Notes: generated by a model not told the origin, from the sequence alone. A stretch of DNA of 17,273 nucleotides from Bacillota bacterium (GCA_023443925.1 JAEZSL010000160.1:1-17273), one strand, 5' to 3'; shown: positions 6,727 through 13,717, counted from the stretch's first letter. Translations and numbers: made by a program.

Positions 6727-8010
6727 ATGGTAATTCATGTTGTAAAGCAAGATGATACAATTCAGTCCATAGCAGATTACTATGGAATATCGGCAGCTAG
6801 ATTAATTCAAGATAACGGCTTGGAAGCTTTAAATAAACTGGTAATTGGACAATCGATTGTTATAGCAATCCCTGAAGTTTCATATACAGTTAACGAAGGT
6901 GATACATTAGGAGATATTGCTGATTCATTTGGTGTAAGCATTATGCAGTTATTAATGAATAATCCATTTCTTTTGGATAGGAAGTATATATATCCCGGAG
7001 AGACACTTGTAATTAGCTATAGTAAAAAGGGAAGGATAACAATCCATGGCAATACAACCCCCAATGTTGACACGAGTACCCTTAGAAAGACGTTACCTTA
7101 TCTGACCTATCTCTCAATATTAAATTATACGGCTACAAGGGAAGGGTATATTATTTCTTATTTTGATGACTCACAGATTGTTGAAATTGCGAAAGAATAT
7201 GGTGTGATGCCGCTTTTATTACTGACCACCTTAACAATCAAGGGCGAAGCCAATATAGTGATTGAATTTGATTTATTACTGAATAAGGATTTTCAAAATA
7301 GTTATATTGAGAATCTCCTGAGTATTATAAGACAGAAAGGATATCAAGGAGTTAATATATCCTTCCAGTATATAAATATATCAAATATATCGTTATACAA
7401 TACCTTTTTTACATTGATTTCAGAGCGTTTGAATGAGGAGGGCTACTTTGTATTTGTTACAATAAACCCAAATTTTGGAGATATAGAAGGTCAAGCTGAT
7501 TTTGAAAAAGTAGATTATTCCATATTAAATGAATTTGCACATAACATGATTTTTATGAATTACCAGTGGGCTATAAATATTAATCCGCCTGCACCGATCA
7601 GTTCAATCTATAATATGGAAGTCTTTATAAATTACGTTAATGATTTCATATCCTCAGATAAAATAATAATTGGTATTCCAACTATAGGATATGATTGGGA
7701 ATTACCCTTTTTGCCCGGATTTTCAAGTGTTAATTCTATTTCATTTGAAAGAGCTGTTAATTCAGCACGTGAGCATGATGCAATTATCCAATTTGATGAA
7801 GTATCCCAAACGCCATATTATATATATTATGATAATCAAATACAACACATAGTCTGGTTTATCGATGCCAGAAGCATAAATGCGTTATTGGATTTAGTCG
7901 TTAAATATAATCTACATGGGTCAGGTATATGGAATATAACTCTTTATAATCCACAATTATGGTTGGTGATTAATTCACAATTTGAAATCGAAAAAATTAA
8001 CATTACGTAG
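6727..8010 (+). CDS. LysM-LysM-GH18 (YaaH/SleL-type) protein lacking catalytic acidic residues
   Basis: A 427-residue protein with the layout of spore-associated YaaH/SleL proteins. LysM 1 is at about residues 2-48 (IHVVKQDDTIQSIADYYG), LysM 2 at about 52-97 (YTVNEGDTLGDIADSFG...YPGETLVI), then a GH18-like barrel from about 103. There is no signal peptide, as is usual for proteins placed on the spore by the mother cell. LRKTLPYLTYLSILNYTA, DKIIIGIPTIGYDWELPF and the final VWFIDARSINALLDL...GSGIWNI match the family well. The catalytic strand, normally DxDxE (as in GLDVDFEYV), reads GVNISFQYI: all three acids are replaced (N210, S212, Q214). Hydrolysis of peptidoglycan is therefore unlikely and a binding or structural role is inferred. 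ATG 6727 (AAGGTG 6 nt upstream) is preferred to GTG 6718. Confidence 0.88.
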   Translation: MVIHVVKQDDTIQSIADYYGISAARLIQDNGLEALNKLVIGQSIVIAIPEVSYTVNEGDTLGDIADSFGVSIMQLLMNNPFLLDRKYIYPGETLVISYSKKGRITIHGNTTPNVDTSTLRKTLPYLTYLSILNYTATREGYIISYFDDSQIVEIAKEYGVMPLLLLTTLTIKGEANIVIEFDLLLNKDFQNSYIENLLSIIRQKGYQGVNISFQYINISNISLYNTFFTLISERLNEEGYFVFVTINPNFGDIEGQADFEKVDYSILNEFAHNMIFMNYQWAININPPAPISSIYNMEVFINYVNDFISSDKIIIGIPTIGYDWELPFLPGFSSVNSISFERAVNSAREHDAIIQFDEVSQTPYYIYYDNQIQHIVWFIDARSINALLDLVVKYNLHGSGIWNITLYNPQLWLVINSQFEIEKINIT

Positions 8011-8075
8011 GAGCGGAAATAAATGTTATCATACAGGGGGATGTAAATCTAAGCTCCTGTAATAAAAATTTGGAC

Positions 8076-8095
8076 AACCTATAGGATAATAGGTT
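8076..8095. other. Small hairpin downstream of the GH18-like gene
   Basis: AACCTAT (8076-8082) pairs with ATAGGTT (8089-8095) around a 6-nt loop. No T-run follows, so this is at best a weak terminator of the gene ending at 8010. Confidence 0.3.
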
Positions 8096-8146
8096 AATCA
8101 GAAATATAAATAATTAAGGCATACAACTTAAAAGTAAAAAATAATT

Positions 8147-8188
8147 GTTTTATCCGTGAAATATTACATTAATCCATCCGGATAAAAC
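8147..8188. promoter_or_regulatory. Perfect 10-bp inverted repeat upstream of the exported-protein gene
   Basis: GTTTTATCCG (8147-8156) and CGGATAAAAC (8179-8188) are perfect inverted copies separated by 22 nt, ending 35 nt before the ATG at 8223. No T-tract follows. It could be an operator or a leader hairpin; its function is not known. Confidence 0.4.
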
Positions 8189-8222
8189 CAGGTACTACAG
8201 TTTTGTAAAGGAGTTGAATTTT

Positions 8223-8744
8223 ATGAGGCGAAAAGAAAAGGGTATTGCTTTTATTATTATTAGCATAGTTATAATTTCTCTAATTCTTAATGCATCCGGG
8301 GTATTTGGTGTGCCGGTAGACAGACTGGAGCAGGATGCAAGAAAGAGTCAGAAAATCGATGCTTCCTGGGATGTTTCAAAAGCGGACAATGATGAAATCG
8401 GAGCGCTGCTGTTTTATAGTAAGCAGGCGGATAAGTTCGTATTTTCTATTTATCTGAACCGGCCTGGTTTGTCTTATGGATACTTTTTCCGAAGCGGCGG
8501 AGCTATAGGGGATATCATGGATGGCGTTGCCGAATTCTCTTATGGTAGTAATGGTGCGGCTTTGATCTCTATGAATAGCCCTCAGATTAGTAAAATTGAG
8601 TTTAGGAATGAAAAAGTTTCAGCTATCGAGGTTGACCCTTTAAAGCCTTTTGCAGTAACAATACCCAGGAATTGCGATTCCTTTGCAATGTATGACATCA
8701 ATGGGGAAGTGATTCCTGTTACGAATGTGTTTGTAAATAATTAA
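8223..8744 (+). CDS. Exported protein of unknown function
   Basis: A 173-residue protein. It starts with a basic MRRKEK followed by a hydrophobic stretch of about 18 residues (GIAFIIISIVIISLILNASG), a signal peptide or membrane anchor. The rest is hydrophilic, including GALLFYSKQADKFVFSIYLNRPG and YGYFFRSGGAIGDIMDGVAEF. No catalytic motif or known domain was recognised. The start is set at ATG 8223 by the AAGGAG site 9 nt upstream; the TTG at 8214 would sit directly against that site. The methyltransferase gene follows after 16 nt, so the two are probably co-transcribed, although their roles show no obvious link. Confidence 0.7.
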   Translation: MRRKEKGIAFIIISIVIISLILNASGVFGVPVDRLEQDARKSQKIDASWDVSKADNDEIGALLFYSKQADKFVFSIYLNRPGLSYGYFFRSGGAIGDIMDGVAEFSYGSNGAALISMNSPQISKIEFRNEKVSAIEVDPLKPFAVTIPRNCDSFAMYDINGEVIPVTNVFVNN

Positions 8745-8760
8745 TAAAGGAGTCAGGAAA

Positions 8761-9348
8761 ATGGGAATAATAGAGGCTTTGGTAAGGCAGTCAGGGAAGC
8801 CGTCCGGTATAGTTGGAAGGCTTATGGTTAAAATCATGAATCAAGTGGATTCGGGATTGAACAAATGGGTCTTAGAAAAAATCAACTGTCCTAACGGAAC
8901 CGTTTTGGATATCGGCTGCGGAGGCGGGGAAACCATATGGCAGCTGCTTAAAAATAATCGAGTTAATTCTATTATGGGTATTGACTATTCTTTGGATGCT
9001 GTCCGGGTTGCAGAAAAGAAAAATGCAGCATTTATCAAAGAGAAAAAAGCAGTAATTAAGCAGGGAACTGTAACCGCATTATCATTTCCGGATGATCATT
9101 TCGATATTATAGTAACAGTACGATCCCATTATTTTTGGGAGGATCATGAAAGAGCATTTGCAGAAATTTTTCGTACCCTGAAACCAGGCGGAAAAATGAT
9201 GGTTTTTTCAGAACAATATAAGATACAATACCATATGAAACAGTACAATACAGATGATTCCATGACTCATTTCTTAAAGACGTTGGGATTTATTAATATA
9301 ATTATAGAAAATAAAACAGCAATTCAATGCATCACAGCCGAAAAATAA
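8761..9348 (+). CDS. Class I SAM-dependent methyltransferase
   Basis: A 195-residue methyltransferase of the UbiE/Methyltransf_11 type. Motif I is TVLDIGCGGGETIW (residues 48-60), which binds the methionine part of SAM. IMGIDYSLDAVRVAEKK supplies the acidic strand-2 residue that contacts the ribose (D75), and SFPDDHFDIIVTV is motif II with the usual PD-D pattern. LKPGGKMMVFSE is motif III. The substrate is unknown; small clostridial members of this type act on small molecules. The C-terminus (FLKTLGFINIIIENK...CITAEK) is normal for the family, so the gene looks complete. It has a good AAGGAG site and is 16 nt from the preceding exported-protein gene. A tandem repeat begins 2 nt after its stop. 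Confidence 0.9.
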   Translation: MGIIEALVRQSGKPSGIVGRLMVKIMNQVDSGLNKWVLEKINCPNGTVLDIGCGGGETIWQLLKNNRVNSIMGIDYSLDAVRVAEKKNAAFIKEKKAVIKQGTVTALSFPDDHFDIIVTVRSHYFWEDHERAFAEIFRTLKPGGKMMVFSEQYKIQYHMKQYNTDDSMTHFLKTLGFINIIIENKTAIQCITAEK

Positions 9349-9349
9349 G

Positions 9350-9472
9350 TTTACACAATATAAATTCGCACAATATAAATTCACACAATTATAAATTCAC
9401 ATAATTATAAATGCGCACAATTATAAATTCACACAATATAAATTCAGACAATATAAGCACACACAATTTAAA
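9350..9472. repeat. AT-rich tandem repeat, 8 copies of a 14-16 bp unit
   Basis: Eight consecutive imperfect units of TTCACACAATTATAAA start at about 9350, 9365, 9380, 9396, 9412, 9428, 9443 and 9457. The core CACAAT(T)ATAAA is conserved and the first four bases vary most. Some units lack one T, giving 15 nt. The array begins directly after the methyltransferase stop and ends about 70 nt before the next ORF. It has no coding potential and no spacers, so it is a minisatellite and not a CRISPR array. Confidence 0.9.
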
Positions 9473-9544
9473 TGCTATAGTTTCTCGTTAAAGGATTTGA
9501 TAAAAATACATTAAGTAAGCATTACAGGAAAGCAAGGTGAGTAT

Positions 9545-9898
9545 ATGGATAGTAACTATTTAATAAAAAAGAAAATCCTTCGTTTTTTCTTTCTGTTTTT
9601 CATATTAAATCTTTCTGTCAGCGTACCGTCTGGCTGCTTTGTCTTGAGTTATGGTTTATATGGAGAACCGGTATCGGTCTTTACCGTAGAAAACAAGGAA
9701 AGTGCTGTATATGCTAAGAAAGCGAAAGTAAAGCCTGCAAAGCGATACGAAACGATAGTTGAATGGCAATTGAAGCGGCAGCAGTATATACTGCTTCTGC
9801 TGATGGCAGCACTACGTATGTACTGTTATTTTCAAAATCGGATACAGATTACATACTACAGAACGCCGGTACGTCTAAAGGTACGTATGAATAATTGA
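9545..9898 (+). pseudogene. Probable frame-disrupted gene for an exported protein
   Basis: The ATG at 9545 opens a signal peptide (KKKILRFFFLFFILNLSVSV) and a plausible mature region to about KPAKRYETIVE. From position 9763 the reading in this frame (WQLKRQQYILLLLMAALRM) looks unnatural. A second frame starting there reads MAIEAAAVYTASADGSTTY and later NAGTSKGTYE before a stop at 9892-9894, with a composition typical of a secreted protein. Loss of one A at about 9762 (GA-ATG instead of GAA-ATG) would explain this. Even after repair the protein is short (about 115 residues), so it may also be truncated at the 3' end. I recognise no family. AAGGTGAG a few nt upstream is an acceptable ribosome site. 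The alternative, an intact 117-residue protein, is less likely. Confidence 0.5.
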
Positions 9899-9952
9899 AG
9901 CTTTTTCAAGTTTTTTAGTAAATTTTGAAAATTCATGAAAAAGGAGAATTCT

Positions 9953-10342
9953 ATGTTTGAACAGGATTATATCATGCATCTGATTGCGGAAATGGTCAGA
10001 GCATTTTTAAAGCTGCTTTTTAATATTGACCTGGATACAAAAGAAAGCCAGATTTTTAATGAGACAGAAATGGCAGCAGAGTATGATGAACTGATTACAC
10101 TTGTGGACAACGGTAATATCAATGAAGCAGAAAATAAATTATTGGGCGGATTAAACGCTGAGAATATTCAGGAATTTAAACTGGCACTTATGTTTTATTC
10201 CTATCTGAATGAAAAGGATATGGACTTTCTTGCGGAGCATAATTTTTCAAAAAAAGAGATAACAGATGGACTAAAACATGTTTCAAAGGTTTATGGCTAT
10301 GAAAGTATGGCAAATGCATTTCTAAGTATCCTGCCTGATTAG
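9953..10342 (+). CDS. DUF6483-like small helical protein
   Basis: A 129-residue soluble, predominantly helical protein that resembles the uncharacterised DUF6483 family of Firmicutes; this is a recollection-level match. The typical opening FEQDYIMHLIAEMVRAFLKLLF is followed by a TPR-like helical pair around YDELITLVDNGNINEAENKLL, then a C-terminal part ending ESMANAFLSILPD. No catalytic residues stand out. The start is placed at ATG 9953, with AAGGAG 6 nt upstream. An ATG at 9935 in the same frame lies upstream of that ribosome site and would add six unusual residues. The gene is followed by an intergenic region with a strong hairpin. Confidence 0.75.
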   Translation: MFEQDYIMHLIAEMVRAFLKLLFNIDLDTKESQIFNETEMAAEYDELITLVDNGNINEAENKLLGGLNAENIQEFKLALMFYSYLNEKDMDFLAEHNFSKKEITDGLKHVSKVYGYESMANAFLSILPD

Positions 10343-10457
10343 AAAGAATATAGTTACATGGCTTTATGAATAAGCTGAATAAGCCGCTTAAGTAATGGGC
10401 AATGGCTTAGGATTTTATATAAGATTTCTAATTAAACTGAAACGGCAGAAACATAAG

Positions 10458-10488
10458 ATCAGGCCGAACAGCAAAGGTTCGGCCTGAT
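10458..10488. terminator. Strong 12-bp hairpin, probable terminator
   Basis: ATCAGGCCGAAC (10458-10469) and GTTCGGCCTGAT (10477-10488) pair perfectly around a 7-nt loop (AGCAAAG). It lies between the DUF6483-like gene and the next kinase gene. The flanking T-tract is short (GATTACTT on plus), so it may stop transcription only partly, but the stem stability fits a terminator. Confidence 0.6.
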
Positions 10489-10583
10489 TACTTAGCATGA
10501 TACCGCCAGCGAAAATAAAATTTTCCGACAAATTAACGGAAGAATCTGTTACATGTAAGGACAAGATATACGGAGGAGGGCAA

Positions 10584-11525
10584 ATGGATATAAATAAGTT
10601 AGCAGAACGGATTTTTAGTGACTTTGGCTTGAAAATTGAAACAGCAGTGCGTGCCGGAGGATGGACAAACGCTGTCTGGTACAATCAGGATATAGTCCTT
10701 CGTTTATCATTAGCAGAGAACAGTAATAAAATCAGGCGAGAAGTGCAATTGTCCGAGTTGTTAGGTAATAAGATCGGATATCCTTCTAACATAGCCACAG
10801 GTGTGATAGAGGGCTATGAATGGAGCATCTCCCAAAGGATAGAAGGGGTAAGTTTAAGTGAGGTATGGACTGAATTGTCATGGAAGGAACGTACACTTGC
10901 GGCTAAACAGTTGTGGGATATAATAAAAGAGGTTCATTCCGTCGAGATTGGACAAGCCCAAAGCTTATCTTCTAAAACGCCATGGTATAATGCTTTAGAT
11001 AAAGAGGAAACAACACCAAGATTTAAATATTATATTGAAAAAGGAATCTTTACCCCAAAAGAAGGAAGTATTATGTTAGAGGTATTAGCTCAATTCTGGG
11101 ATGCATTTGCTTTGGACAAACCAGTTTTAAATCATGGTGATATAACTAAAGATAATATTCTTTGGAATGATGGTAAAATAGTTTCTCTGCTGGATTTTGA
11201 GCACTCCGTCATTGCTCCTGCAGCAGTTGATTTAAATTCCTATATTAATTTACTTATTTTTGATAATGATATTTATATTGGAGAGAGTAATGATACGGAG
11301 TTTCAACATTATAAGCTTGAAATTAAAAAACTGCTGTGCAGTCATTTAGAAAGTAATAGCAGTAAATATTTACTTTCAGGAATAGCAATTTTGTATTATC
11401 AAAAATTTTTAGAGTTTTGGTTGGAGGAACAAACGGAAAGCTTGGAAGACTATTTTGCCTATAAACGATTAATTTCTTTTACAAAACATCCGGCTGGATA
11501 TTTTTCGGAGATATTTGAGTGGTGA
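10584..11525 (+). CDS. APH-fold phosphotransferase (second)
   Basis: A 313-residue kinase-like protein of the aminoglycoside phosphotransferase superfamily. Seen in order: a glycine-rich start (VRAGGWTNAVW), the beta-strand with the probable ATP lysine/arginine region (DIVLRLS), the catalytic loop HGDITKDN (H184, D186, N191), and the metal-binding DFE at 204-206 followed by HSVIAPAAVDLNSY. The start at ATG 10584 is chosen because GGAGGAGGG lies directly upstream; the frame is open back to 10497, but that would place the ribosome site inside the gene. The substrate is unknown. It differs considerably from the kinase at 1688 (HGD against HED; DFE against DFD), so the two are not a recent duplication. 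Confidence 0.85.
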   Translation: MDINKLAERIFSDFGLKIETAVRAGGWTNAVWYNQDIVLRLSLAENSNKIRREVQLSELLGNKIGYPSNIATGVIEGYEWSISQRIEGVSLSEVWTELSWKERTLAAKQLWDIIKEVHSVEIGQAQSLSSKTPWYNALDKEETTPRFKYYIEKGIFTPKEGSIMLEVLAQFWDAFALDKPVLNHGDITKDNILWNDGKIVSLLDFEHSVIAPAAVDLNSYINLLIFDNDIYIGESNDTEFQHYKLEIKKLLCSHLESNSSKYLLSGIAILYYQKFLEFWLEEQTESLEDYFAYKRLISFTKHPAGYFSEIFEW

Positions 11526-11540
11526 AATCTAAGGTGTATT

Positions 11541-11574
11541 GTTAATTTTATGGCAGATAAAATGTAAAATTAAC
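11541..11574. other. Perfect 10-bp AT-rich inverted repeat
   Basis: GTTAATTTTA (11541-11550) and TAAAATTAAC (11565-11574) are exact inverted copies with a 14-nt loop, 15 nt after the kinase stop. The stem has almost no G:C pairs and no T-run follows. It is either a weak terminator or a protein-binding site. Confidence 0.35.
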
Positions 11575-11667
11575 TTAGTTAGTGGAAATCATGGGTAAAA
11601 ATCCAAAGACCAATAAAATAGTATGGTGAAATGTATATAAAGAAGAATGAGTTAAGGAGATATTTCT

Positions 11668-12378
11668 ATGATGAAAGCAAAAGTTATTGTATTTGACTTA
11701 TTTGCGACGTTGATTCGTGATATTAGTTTTGATTTTAGTTCCGGCATAAGGTATCTGCATGAAAATATTTTGACGGAGGGTACGGATCAAACAGAATTTT
11801 TAAATTACGCGAATACATACTGGAAAGATTTGTATGACAAACGGGCTGAAGATAATTCGGAAGTATCGTTTGAAGAAGAACTGTTGGACTTTAAAAATAA
11901 ATATGGGTTTAAAGTGGATTGGCCTCTTGAAGAAATACAATATAAATGTATGAAGAAAATGAATGAAACCGAGTTGTTTATGGATACTCATATAACCTTG
12001 GAAAAATTAAAGGCATTAAATATACCAATATATTTATTAAGCAATAGCATTTTTAATAAGGATGTAATGAAAAGATTCCTTAATCAATATGATTTGGAAA
12101 AATATTTTGAAGGTATTTATTTTAGCGCCGATTATAAAGTAAGAAAACCGCATAAAGAATTCTTTCAAGTTGTGATGAATGAGATTAAGAAACATAATAA
12201 AGAGATCAATCCGGATGAAATCTTTTATATCGGTGATAATTACAAAGCAGATGTACTCGGAGCTGCTAATTTTGGATTTACACCGGTGTTTTTAAATCGT
12301 AATCGGATTGATGATATAAATAAAGAGGATTTTAAAGAGATTACATCCTTGCTTGAAGTACTCGAATACATAAACTAA
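11668..12378 (+). CDS. HAD-superfamily hydrolase (subfamily IA)
   Basis: A 236-residue haloacid-dehalogenase-like hydrolase. The nucleophile motif is VIVFDLFATL (D10), followed by a helical cap of about 80 residues, motif II LLSNS (S125), motif III K160 in VRKPHKEFF, and motif IV FYIGDNYKADVLGA (D190, D195). All four are in the usual order and distance. The second motif I residue, an Asp acting as general acid in most HAD phosphatases, is Phe here (DLF). This is seen in dehalogenases and some phosphatases with the FDLFGTL signature, so the substrate class stays open. AAGGAG sits about 9 nt upstream of the ATGATG start; either ATG is possible. The gene is followed after 21 nt by a short ORF and the histidine phosphatase gene. 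Confidence 0.9.
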   Translation: MMKAKVIVFDLFATLIRDISFDFSSGIRYLHENILTEGTDQTEFLNYANTYWKDLYDKRAEDNSEVSFEEELLDFKNKYGFKVDWPLEEIQYKCMKKMNETELFMDTHITLEKLKALNIPIYLLSNSIFNKDVMKRFLNQYDLEKYFEGIYFSADYKVRKPHKEFFQVVMNEIKKHNKEINPDEIFYIGDNYKADVLGAANFGFTPVFLNRNRIDDINKEDFKEITSLLEVLEYIN

Positions 12379-12399
12379 CATACATAGTGGGAGGGAACA

Positions 12400-12465
12400 A
12401 TGAAAAACAGACTAATTTTACTGGATGGTCATAGTAAACTACGAAGTTCAGGAGAATACCATTAA
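12400..12465 (+). CDS. 21-codon ORF coupled to the histidine phosphatase gene
   Basis: ATG 12400 has a strong GGGAGGG ribosome site 5 nt upstream and reads MKNRLILLDGHSKLRSSGEY plus H before TAA at 12463-12465. The last A of its stop is the first base of the downstream ATG (TAATG), so translation would be coupled. The phosphatase's own AGGAGA site lies inside this ORF. The peptide start resembles the opening of clostridial DNA polymerase I (LLIDGHS), which suggests a leftover 5' end of a deleted gene. It could instead be a translated leader peptide. Whether it is expressed is unknown. Confidence 0.4.
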   Translation: MKNRLILLDGHSKLRSSGEYH

Positions 12466-13085
12466 TGAAAAATATTATAACAATTCAACATACACAATCG
12501 GTTCATCACACCAATGGTATGGTAGGTTCGTGGACGGATTGGGATTTATCCGATTTGGGAAAACAGCAGGCTGAACTTATTGGTAAGAATTTAAAAGATG
12601 AACTGGGAGATAAGAAATACGTAATGTACTCCTCGGATTTAAAGCGGGCGGTGCAGACAGCCGGCAATATTGCTGTTCACCTGGGAATCAATCCTGTTAT
12701 CACAGAGATTTTAAGAGAACGAAATCTGGGTGATGCGGTGGGAAAATCCGTACAATGGTTAAGAGACAATATAGAATGTAAAGAGCAGACAATTGATGAC
12801 AGAATGTTTCATAATGCGGAAAGCAGACGGGATGTCTGGAACCGGTTGAAGGAGTTTTACCGCTGCCTGATGGAGAACAGCGAAGAGAATATCATATTAG
12901 TTTCCCACGGAGATACGCTGAGCATCTTTAATATTATGTGGCTGGGGCTTCCTCCGGAGGCACTGAACTCCATTGACTTATTTGGTAAGGCCGGAGGCGT
13001 ATCCTTTTTGCAGGCAACAGATGACGGGAAACATAAAATATTCCGGCTAAGTGATCTGTCTTATATGAAAGCAGGTATGGATTGA
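12465..13085 (+). CDS. Histidine phosphatase family protein
   Basis: A 206-residue enzyme of the phosphoglycerate-mutase-like (branch 1) histidine phosphatases, which form a phosphohistidine intermediate. The catalytic block is IQHTQSVHHTNG, with nucleophile H9. The usual RHG is QHT here, which I recall as a feature of a distinct Firmicute subgroup with the same SWTDWDL continuation. Other sites are SSDLKRAVQTA (R61, phosphate pocket), LRERNLGDAVGK (acidic proton donor region) and VSHGDTLSIFN (second catalytic His, H148). The length is normal. The start overlaps the stop of a 21-codon ORF, and AGGAGA lies 9 nt upstream. The substrate is unknown. It may share a transcript with the HAD hydrolase gene, as there is no terminator between them. 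Confidence 0.88.
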   Translation: MKNIITIQHTQSVHHTNGMVGSWTDWDLSDLGKQQAELIGKNLKDELGDKKYVMYSSDLKRAVQTAGNIAVHLGINPVITEILRERNLGDAVGKSVQWLRDNIECKEQTIDDRMFHNAESRRDVWNRLKEFYRCLMENSEENIILVSHGDTLSIFNIMWLGLPPEALNSIDLFGKAGGVSFLQATDDGKHKIFRLSDLSYMKAGMD

Positions 13086-13167
13086 CTTACTGCCGGAGCA
13101 CAAGTATAATTAGTAAAACAATAGAATATTTTGAAGGGCAGAATTGAAGCTTGAAAGGAGTATAATT

Positions 13168-13419
13168 ATGTTAGAATATAAATTTGATACGCAGTTACTA
13201 ATTGAAGGACATGATCTTTCAGAAGATGCAATTAATGACTACATTACAGGTAATATTGAAGGTGACTGTCTGCTTGCGGTTGGGGATGAGGAGATGATTA
13301 AAATTCATTTTCATACGAATACGCCGTGGAAAGTGCTTGAGTACTGTGCCTCTCTGGGAGAAATATATGATATCGTCGTTGAGAATATGGAACGCCAGAG
13401 TAATGGCCTTAACGGCTAA
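13168..13419 (+). CDS. Stand-alone FakA/DAK-type C-terminal domain protein
   Basis: An 83-residue soluble protein that resembles only a terminal domain of fatty-acid-kinase FakA/dihydroxyacetone-kinase-like proteins. YDTQLLI-type opening (YKFDTQLLIEGHDLS), then GDCLLAVGDEEMIKIHFHTNTPWKVLEYCASLGEIYDIVVENM, split here across residues 34-76, is the hallmark segment. No kinase (DhaL) domain is present. Small single-domain versions, often annotated 'kinase to dihydroxyacetone kinase', occur in clostridia, so this is probably a real gene and not a fragment. The start is ATG 13168, with GAAAGGAG 7 nt upstream; a TTG at 13144 is less likely. It ends about 80 nt before a good terminator. The function is unknown; the segment may help bind a partner or substrate. 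Confidence 0.75.
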   Translation: MLEYKFDTQLLIEGHDLSEDAINDYITGNIEGDCLLAVGDEEMIKIHFHTNTPWKVLEYCASLGEIYDIVVENMERQSNGLNG

Positions 13420-13496
13420 ACGACTCACAACCAATTGAGCACCTGTAAGGGATTTATAAAATTAAAGTTACTTCATAAAGAGCTGGTATTGCTGTT

Positions 13497-13543
13497 AAAC
13501 GTCTGTTGGTTTCAAGTATGGAACTGCAGACGTTTTTGCTTTT
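13497..13543 (+). terminator. Rho-independent terminator
   Basis: AAACGTCTG (13497-13505) and CAGACGTTT (13527-13535) form a 9-bp stem with a 21-nt loop, followed by a T-rich tail (TTTTTGCTTTT). It would end transcription from the FakA-like gene before the two-component genes. Confidence 0.75.
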
Positions 13544-13569
13544 ATTGATATTGAATATTATTCTATTGC

Positions 13570-13598
13570 TTGCTATTCGCTTTTTCAATACATATAAT
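13570..13598 (+). promoter_or_regulatory. Promoter of the two-component operon
   Basis: TTGCTA (13570-13575), a 17-nt spacer and TATAAT (13593-13598). Transcription would begin near 13605, leaving a leader of about 110 nt before ATG 13718. The promoter lies just downstream of the terminator at 13497-13543, so the operon appears independently transcribed. Confidence 0.6.
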
Positions 13599-13717
13599 AA
13601 TAGTGAAAAATAGTAGAAATTCATATATATAATTGTCATCTTTATCCGTGAAGGGAAATTATGTAAAGAAGGGTTATATTATAGCCGGAGGAGAGAAGTG
13701 TTAAAGGAGATTGATTT

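Noticed and set aside
8149..8160. 12-bp TTTATCCGTGAA shared with 13641-13652 as a common regulatory site
   Set aside because: Several 12-mer matches are expected by chance in a window of this size, and the copies have different relations to their genes.
9350..9472. CRISPR array or DnaA-box cluster
   Set aside because: Repeats are contiguous with no spacers, and units are only 14-16 bp. The best match to the DnaA box TTATnCACA (AAATTCACA) has two mismatches in every copy, and no replication gene is nearby.
1688..11525. The two APH-fold kinases as duplicated antibiotic-resistance genes
   Set aside because: Their catalytic motifs and general sequence differ clearly, and nothing in context (no mobile elements or other resistance genes) supports a resistance role over other small-molecule kinases.
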